64,000 nucleotides of DNA from Lachnospiraceae bacterium (GTDB lineage: Bacteria; Bacillota; Clostridia; Lachnospirales; Lachnospiraceae): contig JAFLTG010000001.1 of NCBI GenBank assembly GCA_022510545.1, positions 1 to 64,000 on the forward strand. Direction: 5' to 3'. Position 1 is the first letter of the stretch. The number at the start of each line of letters is the position of its first letter. The translations under genes were made by a program, and so were the position numbers. Under the pieces are notes generated by a model that ran no database searches, was not told where the DNA came from, and was given only the letters and a program-made list of their open reading frames with translations. Shown piece by piece: positions 8,219 through 18,900 of this stretch.

Positions 8219-9637
8219 TTATGCTTGCGGCTTAAGGTCAAAACCAAAATATTTAATTGCATTATTATAGCAGATGCCTCTTACGATTTCTCCAAGCATA
8301 TCATAATCCTCAGGATATTCCCCGTTTTCAACCCACGTACCAAACAGGTTGCAGAGGATTCTGCGGAAGTAGTCGTGGCGTGTATAGGAGAGGAAGCTTC
8401 TTGAATCGGTAAGCATTCCTACGAAACCTGAAAGATTTCCCAGGTTTGCAAGTGAAATCATCTGATCCTGCATACCTGTCTTGTGATCATTGAACCACCA
8501 TGCGGAACCCTGCTGTATCTTGGCAACTGCGGTTGAATCCTGGAAACAGCCAAGAATAGTTCCGATTGCCTGATTGTCGTTAGGATTCAGGCTGTAAATG
8601 ATAGTCTTAGGAAGCTCGTTTGTCTTGATAAGTGCATTTAAATAATCTGCCATCTCGGAAGAGGGAGCATAGTTATTGATGCAGTCAAATCCGGTATCAG
8701 GACCAAGTTTATCAAACATAAGCGTATTGTTGTCACGCTTGCAGCCATAGTGAAGCTGCATAACCCAATTACGTTTGGAGTATTCTTTTCCAACAAAAAG
8801 CATAAATGCGGTCTTGAACTTAAGTTCTTCTTCACGTGTAACATCTTTTCCGCCAAGGCGTTTTGCAAATATTGCCTCGATTTCGCTGTCGGTTGCAGGA
8901 GCATACATTACATACTCAAGCGCATGGTCTGAAACTGAGCAGCCCATTGATGCGAAGAAGTCCATACGAACACGCAGTGCCTGACATAAATCTGCATAGG
9001 TATTTATTTTAACGCCTGATACATCAGACAATGTTGACAGATATTCCATAAATGTAGGCTTCTCAATATTCATAGCCTTATCAGGACGCCATGCCGGAAG
9101 TACCTGTACGTCGAAAGATGAATCTTCTTTAATTTTCTTGTGCCATTCAAGAGAATCTACAGGATCGTCTGTAGTACAGATCAAAGTAACATTTGACTGC
9201 TTAATGAGGTTGCGTACTGACATAGAAGGATCGGCCAGCTTCTTATTACAAAGCTCCCATACTTCTTCAGCCGTGTTCTTATTAAGTACGCCATTGTATC
9301 CGAAGTATTTCTGAAGTTCCAGATGAGACCAATGGAAGAGCGGATTGCCTATTGCCTTGCCAAGACATTCTGCCCATTTTAAGAATTTCTCTTTGTCCGG
9401 AGCATCGCCTGTTATGTAATGTTCATCCACACCGCAGGAACGCATAAAGCGCCATTTGTAGTGGTCACCGCCAAGCCATACCTGAGTGATGTTCTCAAAC
9501 TGACGGTCTTCGCAGATTTCCTGTGGATTGATATGACAGTGATAATCCAGTACAGGAGTGTTGGCAGCAAAGTCAAAATACAACTTCTGTGCCGTGTCAT
9601 TAGAGAGTAAAAAGTTTTTGTCCATAAATTGTCTCAT
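8219..9637 (-). CDS. uxaC: Glucuronate/galacturonate isomerase
   Basis: FMDKNFLLSNDTAQKLYFDFAANTPVLDYHCHINPQEI...; C-term DYFRRILCNLFGTWVENGEYP. Confidence 0.97.
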   Translation of the reverse strand: MRQFMDKNFLLSNDTAQKLYFDFAANTPVLDYHCHINPQEICEDRQFENITQVWLGGDHYKWRFMRSCGVDEHYITGDAPDKEKFLKWAECLGKAIGNPLFHWSHLELQKYFGYNGVLNKNTAEEVWELCNKKLADPSMSVRNLIKQSNVTLICTTDDPVDSLEWHKKIKEDSSFDVQVLPAWRPDKAMNIEKPTFMEYLSTLSDVSGVKINTYADLCQALRVRMDFFASMGCSVSDHALEYVMYAPATDSEIEAIFAKRLGGKDVTREEELKFKTAFMLFVGKEYSKRNWVMQLHYGCKRDNNTLMFDKLGPDTGFDCINNYAPSSEMADYLNALIKTNELPKTIIYSLNPNDNQAIGTILGCFQDSTAVAKIQQGSAWWFNDHKTGMQDQMISLANLGNLSGFVGMLTDSRSFLSYTRHDYFRRILCNLFGTWVENGEYPEDYDMLGEIVRGICYNNAIKYFGFDLKPQA

Positions 9638-10012
9638 TTTGTTCCCTCTTTTCTTAAATTATTTTATACTTATGCCCATTCGGTTTACATAATTCATCTA
9701 GTGCTTTTATATAAATTGGACACACATTCAATCGAAATAATTATACATTATGACGGAAAAGAAAGCAATATAAAACACTCAATTTAGGGTAACTTTTAAG
9801 TTGAATTTTATGTTATACAAAAAAATAATAAAATAAATCCTAATATATCAAACTTTCTGTAAAAAATATAAAATTTGTGAATAAATACATGTTGACGAAG
9901 TTGTACAAAATGTGTAAAAATATTAAGTGAAATTGCTTACATTGGAAAAAATGTACAAAAACATAAAAGCTGAGGTTTAAAAGAGGGAGATAAAGAAAGG
10001 AGATCTAACAGC

Positions 10013-11476
10013 ATGGAACTTTTGAACAAACAGAAAACAGGAAAGGTAGAGAGACCTGTCAAGGTTCTGCAGTTTGGAGAGGGTAACTTTCTACGTGCGT
10101 TTGTTGATTACATGATTGACATCGCAAATGAAAAGGGAGATTTCAATGGAGATATCGTATTGGTAAAACCCATTGAATTCGGTACTTTGGAGCGTTTCCA
10201 CAATCAGGAATGCCAGTATACCGTACAGCTTAGAGGAATTGATGAGGGAGAAGCTAAGAAGATCAATCGTATTATCACAAGTTGTACAGATGCAGTAGCA
10301 GCTACCGAAGATTACGAGAAATATTCCAATTATGCCAAACTGGATACTCTGCGCTTTATCGTATCCAACACAACCGAGGCAGGTATTGTATATGACGATT
10401 CAGATAAATTTGAGATGAATCCGCCCAAGACTTTTCCGGGCAAGCTGACCAAGTTCTTATTTGAAAGATACAAACATTTTAACGGAGCACAGGACAAAGG
10501 TCTTGTAATGCTTCCGGTAGAGCTGATTGATGATAATGGTATACATTTGAGAGAATGTGTTCTTAAATTTGCTAAGCTTTGGGGCTTAGAGGATGGATTT
10601 GTAAAATGGCTGGATGATGCCTGCGTATTTACATCCACATTGGTTGACAGAATCGTTACAGGTTATCCGAGAGACGAGGCTGAGGAGCTTTGCAAAGAGT
10701 TCGGTTATCAGGATGACCTTATTGTAACAGGTGAACCTTTCGCACTTTGGGTAATTGAAAGTTCCAAGGATATAAGCGATGAACTGCCGCTTGCCAAGGT
10801 AGGTCTTCCTGTTATATTCACAGATAATCAGAAACCGTATAAGCAGAGAAAGGTACGTATCTTAAACGGAGCTCATACCTCCTTTGTACTTGCATCTTAT
10901 CTTTGCGGTAATGATATTGTACTTGAGTCTATGAATGATGAGTTGATTCTTAACTTTATCAAGGGAACCATCTTTGATGAGGTTATTCCTACATTAACGC
11001 TTCCCAAACAGGAACTTGACGATTTTGCGAATGCAGTACTTACAAGATTCAACAATCCTTATGTAAAGCATGCACATCTGTCGATTTCACTTAACTCAGT
11101 TTCCAAGTGGAAAGCAAGATGTATGCCGAGTTTCTTAGGATACATAGAAAAAGAAGGAAAGATTCCTACACATCTGACCTTCTCACTTGCAGCACTGATG
11201 GCATTCTATACCGGTACGGAGATCAGAGAGAAAGCGCTTATCGGACATCGTGACGGTCAGGAATACAATATAATGGACGATGCTGCAGTACTTGAGTTCT
11301 TTGCAGCTAACAGCAGCAAGGAGCCTAAGGAGTTTGTTCATGCGGTACTTAGCAACAAAGATTTCTGGGATCAGGATCTGAGCGCACTTGACGGAGTTGA
11401 AGATGCTATCGTTTCTTATATCACAGATATTCGTGCTATGGGTATGCGCAAGACTATGGAAAAAGTATTTGCTTAA
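10013..11476 (+). CDS. uxaB: Tagaturonate reductase (mannitol dehydrogenase family)
   Basis: PVKVLQFGEGNFLRAFVDYMIDIANEKG...KVRILNGAHTSFVLASYLCG; RBS aaaggaga. Confidence 0.93.
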   Translation: MELLNKQKTGKVERPVKVLQFGEGNFLRAFVDYMIDIANEKGDFNGDIVLVKPIEFGTLERFHNQECQYTVQLRGIDEGEAKKINRIITSCTDAVAATEDYEKYSNYAKLDTLRFIVSNTTEAGIVYDDSDKFEMNPPKTFPGKLTKFLFERYKHFNGAQDKGLVMLPVELIDDNGIHLRECVLKFAKLWGLEDGFVKWLDDACVFTSTLVDRIVTGYPRDEAEELCKEFGYQDDLIVTGEPFALWVIESSKDISDELPLAKVGLPVIFTDNQKPYKQRKVRILNGAHTSFVLASYLCGNDIVLESMNDELILNFIKGTIFDEVIPTLTLPKQELDDFANAVLTRFNNPYVKHAHLSISLNSVSKWKARCMPSFLGYIEKEGKIPTHLTFSLAALMAFYTGTEIREKALIGHRDGQEYNIMDDAAVLEFFAANSSKEPKEFVHAVLSNKDFWDQDLSALDGVEDAIVSYITDIRAMGMRKTMEKVFA

Positions 11477-11488
11477 TGGGGGATTAGT

Positions 11489-12970
11489 GTGAAAGACTAT
11501 TTAAAAATTCATGAAGACGACAACGTAATCGTTGCAATTAAAGAAATCGCTGCCGGAGAGACTGTGGATGTTGCAGGAGCACAGGTGACCGCTAAGGAGA
11601 ATATTCCTGCGGGACATAAGATGGCGCTTGCGGATATCGCAGAGGGCGGAGATGTTATCAAATATGGTTTCCGTATCGGAAATGCCAAAGAAAACATCTC
11701 GGCAGGACAGTGGATTCATACACATAACATCAAAACAGCACTTGGAGATTTGCTGGAATACACATATGAGCCGACAGGAGCAAAAGAAAGCTCATCTGAA
11801 GATGTTACCTTTATGGGCTATAACCGTCCTGACGGTAAGGTGGGCGTTCGTAATGAGGTATGGGTTATTCCTACCGTGGGGTGTGTAAATAATATAGCAT
11901 CTGCACTTGCAAAATCGGCGACTCAGCGTGTTAAGGGAAGTGTGGAAGAGGTAATTGCTTTTCCTCATCCTTACGGCTGTTCCCAGATGGGAGACGATCA
12001 GGAGCATACCAGAACCATTCTGGCAGACCTTATCAATCATCCGAATGCAGGCGGTGTGCTTGTACTTGGACTTGGCTGTGAAAACAGCAACATTGATGTG
12101 CTTAAAGACTACATAGGTGAAGTTGATCCTAAGAGGGTTAAATTCTTAGTTTGTCAGGATACGGAGGACGAAATGGAAGCAGGCGGTAAGCTTCTTGATG
12201 AGCTTATTTCCTATGCATCGGAATTTAAACGTGAGCCTATAAGCGTATCCAAGCTCATCATAGGAATGAAATGCGGCGGCAGCGATGGATTTTCCGGAAT
12301 TACAGCTAATCCGCTTGTTGGTAAGTTCTCAGACCTTTTGATAAGTAAGAAAGGAACCACAATCCTTACGGAAGTTCCTGAGATGTTTGGTGCTGAAACC
12401 ATTCTTATGAACAGATGTGAGAATAAAGAGCTGTTTGATGAGACCGTAAAGCTTATCAATGATTTTAAAAATTACTTTAAGAGTAATAATCAGACTATAT
12501 ATGAGAATCCGTCACCGGGTAATAAGAAGGGCGGAATCTCAACACTTGAAGATAAATCCCTTGGATGTACACAGAAGTCCGGAAGTGCACCTGTTAAAGG
12601 CGTACTTGCATACGGACAGCGTGTGGAGACACCGGGACTTAACTTGCTTAGCGCACCGGGGAATGATCTGGTGGCGTCAACCGCTCTTGCAGCCAGCGGT
12701 GCACATATCGTACTTTTTACAACCGGACGCGGAACACCGTTTGCATCGCCGGTACCGACTGTTAAGATTTCAAGTAACAGTGCGCTTGCAGGCAAGAAGA
12801 AAAACTGGATTGACTTCAATGCGGGAGTTCTGGTAGAGGATAAGGATATCGATGAAACCGCTAAGGAGTTGTTTGACTATGTGGTAGAGGTTGCTTCCGG
12901 TAAAAAGGTATGCAGTGAGGAAGCTGGCTTCCACGATATGGCTATCTTCAAGCAGGGCGTTACATTATAA
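11489..12970 (+). CDS. uxaA: Altronate dehydratase
   Basis: N-terminal SAF domain, GYNRPDGKVGVRNEVWVIPTVGCVNNIA..., KCGGSDGFSGITANPLVG. Confidence 0.96.
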   Translation: MKDYLKIHEDDNVIVAIKEIAAGETVDVAGAQVTAKENIPAGHKMALADIAEGGDVIKYGFRIGNAKENISAGQWIHTHNIKTALGDLLEYTYEPTGAKESSSEDVTFMGYNRPDGKVGVRNEVWVIPTVGCVNNIASALAKSATQRVKGSVEEVIAFPHPYGCSQMGDDQEHTRTILADLINHPNAGGVLVLGLGCENSNIDVLKDYIGEVDPKRVKFLVCQDTEDEMEAGGKLLDELISYASEFKREPISVSKLIIGMKCGGSDGFSGITANPLVGKFSDLLISKKGTTILTEVPEMFGAETILMNRCENKELFDETVKLINDFKNYFKSNNQTIYENPSPGNKKGGISTLEDKSLGCTQKSGSAPVKGVLAYGQRVETPGLNLLSAPGNDLVASTALAASGAHIVLFTTGRGTPFASPVPTVKISSNSALAGKKKNWIDFNAGVLVEDKDIDETAKELFDYVVEVASGKKVCSEEAGFHDMAIFKQGVTL

Positions 12971-12979
12971 GTAAAATGA

Positions 12980-12996
12980 TTGACTCGATTGGTCAA
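12980..12996. repeat. TTGAC-N7-GTCAA dyad
   Basis: ttgactcgattggtcaa, intergenic after uxaA. Confidence 0.85.
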
Positions 12997-13052
12997 AAAA
13001 ACAATATAAGCATAATAGTGACTTAATACAAATTTAAAGGAGGATTAACGAA

Positions 13053-13856
13053 ATGGCAATTTTGGACAAATTTTCATTGAAAGGTAAGGTAGCACTTGTA
13101 ACAGGCGCATCTTACGGAATAGGTTTTGCCATTGCAACGGCATATGCTGAGGCAGGAGCAACAATCGTTTTCAATGATATCAAGCAGGAGCTTGTGGATA
13201 AAGGCCTTGCATCATACAAAGAGAAAGGTATCGAGGCACATGGTTATGTATGTGACGTTACCAACGAAGACGCGGTAAATGAGTTCATTGCAAAGGTTGA
13301 AAAAGAAGTTGGAGTAGTTGACATTCTGGTAAACAATGCAGGTATCATCAAGCGTATTCCTATGTGTGATATGACGGCTGCAGAGTTCAGACAGGTAATC
13401 GATGTAGACCTGAATGCACCGTTTATTGTATCCAAAGCAGTTATTCCTTCTATGATCAAGAAAGGTCATGGTAAGATTATAAACATCTGTTCTATGATGA
13501 GCGAACTTGGTCGTGAGACCGTATCAGCATATGCCGCTGCAAAGGGTGGTTTGAAGATGCTCACAAGAAATATTGCATCCGAGTACGGTGAGTTCAATAT
13601 TCAGTGTAACGGTATCGGACCCGGTTATATAGCTACACCTCAGACTGCTCCGCTTCGTGAGATTCAGCCTGATGGCTCAAGACATCCTTTTGACCAGTTT
13701 ATAATTGCAAAGACACCGGCCGCAAGATGGGGAGATGCTGAAGACCTTCAGGGTACAGCAGTATTCCTTGCATCAGATGCATCTAATTTCGTTAACGGTC
13801 ATGTTGTTTATGTAGACGGCGGTATCCTTGCTTATATCGGCAAACAGCCCGGCTAA
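13053..13856 (+). CDS. kduD: SDR oxidoreductase, KduD/gluconate 5-dehydrogenase-like
   Basis: FSLKGKVALVTGASYGIGFAIATAYAEAGA...YAAAKGGLKMLTRNIASEYG...NGHVVYVDGGILAYIGKQPG. Confidence 0.85.
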   Translation: MAILDKFSLKGKVALVTGASYGIGFAIATAYAEAGATIVFNDIKQELVDKGLASYKEKGIEAHGYVCDVTNEDAVNEFIAKVEKEVGVVDILVNNAGIIKRIPMCDMTAAEFRQVIDVDLNAPFIVSKAVIPSMIKKGHGKIINICSMMSELGRETVSAYAAAKGGLKMLTRNIASEYGEFNIQCNGIGPGYIATPQTAPLREIQPDGSRHPFDQFIIAKTPAARWGDAEDLQGTAVFLASDASNFVNGHVVYVDGGILAYIGKQPG

Positions 13857-13873
13857 GCACTAAAGGGAAGTTC

Positions 13874-13907
13874 AAAGGTGGTAGCAAGATTCGCTGCCAC
13901 CTTTTTA
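13874..13907 (+). terminator. Rho-independent terminator
   Basis: aaaggtggtagc-aagattc-gctgccacctttttat. Confidence 0.8.
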
Positions 13908-13936
13908 TCTTATTAAACAAATAGGAGAGGATTAGT

Positions 13937-15496
13937 ATGGATATTCGATTGATTATGAAAACGTCGCGTAGTGTCACAGTTGAACTTGACGATGGCGGAA
14001 CTTATGAAACTTTTGAGAAATACAGACTTTTTTTGAATCATGAAGAATGTATGTTGACCGGTACGGTCATTACAAGTATTTATGATCTGAAACCGGGCAC
14101 CGAGTATCTGCTTGAGGTTCGCAGCATAGACGGAACCAATGCAGGAAGCATTAATTTCAAAACGGAAGAAGAATTCGTTACAATTAATGTAAAAGAACTT
14201 GGGGCAGTTGGAGACGGAGTATCGGATGACACCGGTTTTATACAGGCTGCCATTATGGCCTGCCCGCCTAAGAGTCGTGTGCTTATTCCGAAAGGAAAGT
14301 ATAAGATTACCAGCATCTTTTTAAAGAGCGGTATCAATCTGGAAATTGCGAAAGGAGCGGAACTGCTGGCAGAGACCGACAGAAATCGGTTTGCTAAATT
14401 CCCCGGACTGATAGAGAGTTATGATGAAACCGAAGAATATAACCTTGGAACCTGGGAAGGCAATCCGTTGCCTATGTTTGCAAGTATTATTACCGGAATC
14501 GGAGTGTCTGACGTTAAGATTTACGGAGAGGGTATAGTCAATGGCTGTGCTTCTACCGATAACTGGTGGAACAATCCTAAGGTTATGGTTGGAGCTTTTA
14601 GACCCAGGATGCTGTTTTTGAATCATTGTGACAGGATTCAGGTACAGGGAGTTACATTCTGCAATAGTCCGGCATGGACTATACATCCGTATTTTAGCAA
14701 TGAACTGATGTTTGCCAATGTAAAAGTGCAGAATCCCCAGAACTCCCCTAACACTGACGGCCTTGATCCCGAATCATGCCGCGATGTGAAAATATTAGGC
14801 GTACTTTTTTCACTTGGAGATGATTGTATTGCAGTTAAATCGGGTAAAATCTATATGGGTAAAAAATATAGGATTCCTTCAGAGAATATACATATATGCC
14901 ATTGCCTGATGGAAAAAGGACATGGAGCCGTTACCGTCGGAAGCGAGATAGGTGCCGGTGTACGAAATATGACTGTTGAAAAATGCCGTTTTTCACATAC
15001 TGACCGTGGACTTAGGATTAAGACTCGTCGTGGCCGCGGAAAGGATTCGGTTTTAGACAACATAACATTTAAGAATATAGATATGGATCATGTAATGACT
15101 CCGTTTACTGCTAATGCCTTTTATTTCTGTGATCCTGACGGACATTCTGAATATGTACAGTCCAGAGAGGAATATCCGGTAGATGACAATACACCAGAAA
15201 TGGGACATTTCCTGTTTGAAGATATTCATGCAGATAACTGCCATGTGGCAGCAGCATATTTTGACGGACTGCCGGAGCGGAAAATCGAAGAGATAAAGAT
15301 GAAAAACTGCTCAATTTCTTTTGCAGACGAGGCTGTAACCAATGTTCCTATCATGGCTAACGGAGTGGATGCCTGCTCTAAGAAGGGTATACATGCGACT
15401 AATGTCAAGAGACTTATCCTTGATAATGTAATTATTAGAGGAAATGTTGGTGATGATTTGGAGCTTGACGGTGTTGATAAGTTCGAACAGGACTAG
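13937..15496 (+). CDS. Polygalacturonase, glycoside hydrolase family 28
   Basis: NTDGLDPESCRDVKILGVLFSLGDDCIAVKSGK...GHGAVTVGSEIGAGVRN...RIKTRRGRGK are GH28 catalytic motifs. Confidence 0.95.
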   Translation: MDIRLIMKTSRSVTVELDDGGTYETFEKYRLFLNHEECMLTGTVITSIYDLKPGTEYLLEVRSIDGTNAGSINFKTEEEFVTINVKELGAVGDGVSDDTGFIQAAIMACPPKSRVLIPKGKYKITSIFLKSGINLEIAKGAELLAETDRNRFAKFPGLIESYDETEEYNLGTWEGNPLPMFASIITGIGVSDVKIYGEGIVNGCASTDNWWNNPKVMVGAFRPRMLFLNHCDRIQVQGVTFCNSPAWTIHPYFSNELMFANVKVQNPQNSPNTDGLDPESCRDVKILGVLFSLGDDCIAVKSGKIYMGKKYRIPSENIHICHCLMEKGHGAVTVGSEIGAGVRNMTVEKCRFSHTDRGLRIKTRRGRGKDSVLDNITFKNIDMDHVMTPFTANAFYFCDPDGHSEYVQSREEYPVDDNTPEMGHFLFEDIHADNCHVAAAYFDGLPERKIEEIKMKNCSISFADEAVTNVPIMANGVDACSKKGIHATNVKRLILDNVIIRGNVGDDLELDGVDKFEQD

Positions 15497-15549
15497 TGCG
15501 AAGAATTAATTCTTCGCACGCAAGTTTGCACCTTCGGTACAAACATTGC
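15497..15549 (+). repeat. Two-hairpin post-stop element, copy E2
   Basis: TGCGAAGAATT/AATTCTTCGCA then GCAA-GTTTGcACC-ttc-GGTaCAAAC-a-TTGC, immediately after the GH28 stop codon. Confidence 0.8.
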
Positions 15550-15575
15550 GGGTTGAGTATGATTGGAGGGATAGA

Positions 15576-16418
15576 GTGCAATTAGGTATACGTTTACATG
15601 ATATAAAAAAGGCTCCGCTGGAGGAGCGGCTTAAGATTGCAAGGGAGCAGGGCTTTAAATGCGGACATCTGGCGCTTTCCAAAGTGATATCCGAATATTC
15701 GGTTGCAGACGAGGCGCTGACACCGGGCTTTGCCTGCTACCTGAAAAGGTTGTTTTATGAAAATCATATTGATATAGCCGTACTTGGCAATTATCTGAAT
15801 CTGGCAAATCCTAATGAGGAGAGCCTTAAGAAGAATCAGGCACGCTACCTTGCCCATATACGCTTTGCATCTCTTCTGGGATGCGGAGTGGTAGGAACAG
15901 AGACCGGAGCGGTCAATGAAGGATACAAGTATGAGGAACGCAATCATTCTGAAGAGGCACTTGAGATTTTTATAAAAAATGTCAGACCGGTAGTGGAATA
16001 TGCGGAGAAAATGGGCGTGATTTTTGCGATTGAGCCGGTGTTTAAGCATATTGTATGCAATCCGGAGCGTGCCAGAAGGGTATTGGATGATATAAATTCT
16101 CCTAACCTGCAGATTATTTTCGACCCGGTCAATCTATTGGATATCAGTAATTATCAGGATAGGGAAAAAATCATACACAATGCGATTGACTTGCTTGGTC
16201 AAGATATTGCAATGGTGCATATTAAGGACTTCAAAGTTGGAGAAAAAGGTCTGGATTCTGTTGCGGCAGGTACGGGAGAGATGGATTATAGCGAGATTAT
16301 CCATTTTATCAAGGCAAGGAAGCCATATGTGCATGTAACTCTGGAAAACACGGTTCCGGAAAATGCAGTTGAATCAAGAGAATATATCCAGAAACTCTGG
16401 GACGATTGTGAAGTGTGA
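15576..16418 (+). CDS. Sugar phosphate isomerase/epimerase (xylose isomerase-like TIM barrel)
   Basis: LGIRLHDIKKAPLEERLKIAREQGFKCGHLALSK...FAIEPVFKHIVCNPERARRVLDDINSPNLQIIFDPVNLL; GTG start after ggaggg preferred to the upstream TTG. Confidence 0.8.
   Translation: MQLGIRLHDIKKAPLEERLKIAREQGFKCGHLALSKVISEYSVADEALTPGFACYLKRLFYENHIDIAVLGNYLNLANPNEESLKKNQARYLAHIRFASLLGCGVVGTETGAVNEGYKYEERNHSEEALEIFIKNVRPVVEYAEKMGVIFAIEPVFKHIVCNPERARRVLDDINSPNLQIIFDPVNLLDISNYQDREKIIHNAIDLLGQDIAMVHIKDFKVGEKGLDSVAAGTGEMDYSEIIHFIKARKPYVHVTLENTVPENAVESREYIQKLWDDCEV
16186..16202. repeat. TTGAC-N7-GTCAA dyad
   Basis: ttgacttgcttggtcaa inside sugar isomerase gene. Confidence 0.8.
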
Positions 16419-16452
16419 AATATGATAAATGGTTAAGCGAAAGGGAAGGTTT

Positions 16453-17583
16453 ATGGACAGGATTGAAAAGTATATTGACGAATTGATGGAGAAAAGTACA
16501 CCGGATAGACCAATCTGGAATATCGAAAAGATTCTTCAGGGAAAGAAATCCACCTGGGATTATATTGACGGATGTATGATAAAGGCGATTCTGGAGATGT
16601 ATGCAATCACTAAAGATAAGAAATACTTTGAATTTGCGGATGCTTTTATCGACTATAAGGTAAAAGAGGACGGCAGTATTGAAGGTTATAATGTGTCTGA
16701 ACTGAATATTGATAATGTTAATGCCGGAAAGACTCTGTTTGAATTGTATGATCTGACAGGAAAGGAAAAATATCGCAAGGCAATCGACTTGATTTACAGC
16801 CAGATTGAACAGATGCCAAGGACAAAGGATGGGAATTTCTGGCACAAGAACATTTATCCGAACCAGGTATGGCTGGATGGCCTGTATATGTGTCAGCCCT
16901 TCTATATGGAATATGAAACCAGATTCAATGATAAGAAAAACTATGACGACATTTTCAATCAGTTTGCACAGGTGGTTAAGCATATGCGTGATCCCAAGAC
17001 AGGTCTGTATTATCATGCTTATGATTCATCCAGGGAGATGTTCTGGTGTGATAAAGTAACGGGTCTGAGCCAGAATTTCTGGCTGCGCGCACTTGGCTGG
17101 TACTCAATGGCGCTGCTTGATACTCTTGATAAGATGGATTCAAGCAGCGGAGATGATTACGAGACACTGAAGACTGTGTTTGTAGAACTTATGGAAGCAA
17201 TGCTTAAGTATCAGGATGAGAGCGGTATGTGGTATCAGGTTGTAAATCTGGGCGGCATGGAAAAGAACTATCTGGAAACCAGCGGAAGTTCTATTATGGC
17301 ATATGCATTATTGAAAGGTGTACGTCTCGGATTCTTGCCGGAAAGTTACAGGGAAAACGGCAAGAAAGCTTTCCAGGGAATTTGTGACAAGTATCTTTCT
17401 ACGGACGAGGAGGGAAATCTTCACCTTGGAGGAATATGTCTAGTAGCAGGGCTTGGCGGTAAAGCGAAGCGTCCGGGTACATTTGATTATTATATGTCGG
17501 AGCCTGTGGTAAATGATGATGCCAAGGGAGTGGGACCGTTCCTGCTGGCTTATACGGAGATGCTTAGACTGGAGAAGAACTAA
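16453..17583 (+). CDS. Unsaturated rhamnogalacturonyl hydrolase, GH105
   Basis: WDYIDGCMIKAILEMY...NQVWLDGLYMCQPFYMEYE...FWLRALGWYSMALLDTLD...ETSGSSIMAYALLKGVRLG; start chosen by RBS. Confidence 0.95.
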   Translation: MDRIEKYIDELMEKSTPDRPIWNIEKILQGKKSTWDYIDGCMIKAILEMYAITKDKKYFEFADAFIDYKVKEDGSIEGYNVSELNIDNVNAGKTLFELYDLTGKEKYRKAIDLIYSQIEQMPRTKDGNFWHKNIYPNQVWLDGLYMCQPFYMEYETRFNDKKNYDDIFNQFAQVVKHMRDPKTGLYYHAYDSSREMFWCDKVTGLSQNFWLRALGWYSMALLDTLDKMDSSSGDDYETLKTVFVELMEAMLKYQDESGMWYQVVNLGGMEKNYLETSGSSIMAYALLKGVRLGFLPESYRENGKKAFQGICDKYLSTDEEGNLHLGGICLVAGLGGKAKRPGTFDYYMSEPVVNDDAKGVGPFLLAYTEMLRLEKN

Positions 17584-17604
17584 GATAATTGTATATTAAA
17601 AAAT

Positions 17605-17648
17605 AAAACCCGATTTCTGTGAGTTGTTTTCACAGGAATCGGGTTTTT
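17605..17648. terminator. Bidirectional terminator between GH105 and ackA
   Basis: aaaacccgatttctgtgag-ttgttt-tcacaggaatcgggtttt. Confidence 0.9.
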
Positions 17649-17661
17649 ACATAATATAAAA

Positions 17662-18858
17662 CTATTTCAGAAGTGCCTTAGTCTCTCTGGCAATTGCAAG
17701 TTCCTCATTGGTAGGAATTACAAGCACTTTAGTAGTAGAGTCAGGTGTTGAAATAACAAGCTCCTCTCCACGTTTGGAATTCTGTTCCTTATCCAGAGTG
17801 ATGCCCAGATATCCGAGGCGGCTGCAGATCATTTCTCTTACGAATGCGCTGTTCTCACCAAGTCCTGCCGTAAAGCAGATTGCGTCCACACCGTTCATAG
17901 CTGCGGTGTAAGCACCGATATATTTGGTTACACGGTATGCAAAGGTCTCAATTGTACGGATTCCTTCTTCCTTGCCGCTTTCATAAGCATCCTGAAGATC
18001 ACGGAAATCTGATGAAAGATTGGATGATAAACCAAGTACACCGGATTTCTTATTCAGTATCGACATAATGTCATCTATGGATTTGCCTTCTTTATGAGCG
18101 ATAAATTCAATGATGGCAGGATCGATATCACCTGAACGTGTACCCATGATAAGTCCCTCTAACGGAGTAAGACCCATTGAAGTATCGATACATTTACCGT
18201 TCTTAACCGCTGAAACGCTGGCACCGTTTCCAAGGTGGCATACGATGATCTTTAAGTCTTCATACTTTTTACCTAATACTTCGGCAGCCCTGTTTGATAC
18301 ATAGGAGTGGCTGGTTCCGTGGAAACCGTATCTTCTTACTTTATATTTCTCATAGTATTCATAAGGGATACCATATAAATAAGCTTCCTTGGGCATAGTC
18401 TGATGGAAAGCAGTATCAAATACAGCAGCCATAGGTGTGTTAGGCATAAGCTCTTTGCATGCTGCGATTCCGATTAAGTTTGCAGGGTTATGTAAAGGAG
18501 CAAGCTCGTTACAATCGGTGATTGCCTTAACAACTTCATCTGTGATAAGAGTGGATTTGGCAAATTTCTCACCACCATGTACGATACGATGTCCTACAGC
18601 CGCAATTTCCGAAAGATCCTTAACAACGCCATTGACTGAATCAGTCAATGAATTGAGTACCAGCTTAACTGCTGTTGTGTGGTCTTCCATAGGTGTCACT
18701 GTCGTAATCTTATCTTTACCTTCCGGCTGATAGACAAGCTGGCTGCCTTCTATGCCAATTCTTTCACATAAGCCTTTTGCAATCAGTTTTTCTGTTTCTG
18801 CGTCGATCAACTGGAATTTAAGAGAAGAACTTCCGCAGTTAATAACTAATATATTCAT
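17662..18858 (-). CDS. ackA: Acetate kinase
   Basis: MNILVINCGSSSLKFQLID...VGHRIVHGGEKF...FDTAFHQTMP...YGFHGTSHSYVS...HLGNGASVSA; start at 18858 not 18915. Confidence 0.98.
   Translation of the reverse strand: MNILVINCGSSSLKFQLIDAETEKLIAKGLCERIGIEGSQLVYQPEGKDKITTVTPMEDHTTAVKLVLNSLTDSVNGVVKDLSEIAAVGHRIVHGGEKFAKSTLITDEVVKAITDCNELAPLHNPANLIGIAACKELMPNTPMAAVFDTAFHQTMPKEAYLYGIPYEYYEKYKVRRYGFHGTSHSYVSNRAAEVLGKKYEDLKIIVCHLGNGASVSAVKNGKCIDTSMGLTPLEGLIMGTRSGDIDPAIIEFIAHKEGKSIDDIMSILNKKSGVLGLSSNLSSDFRDLQDAYESGKEEGIRTIETFAYRVTKYIGAYTAAMNGVDAICFTAGLGENSAFVREMICSRLGYLGITLDKEQNSKRGEELVISTPDSTTKVLVIPTNEELAIARETKALLK
18632..18648. repeat. TTGAC-N7-GTCAA dyad
   Basis: ttgactgaatcagtcaa inside ackA. Confidence 0.85.
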
Positions 18859-18900
18859 GATTATCCTCCATTTTCTATATCGATAATAGTGCCATAACTT

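Noticed and set aside
16309-17016. 235-aa minus-strand ORF opposite GH105
   Set aside because: Antisense shadow ORF; sense GH105 motifs are strong.
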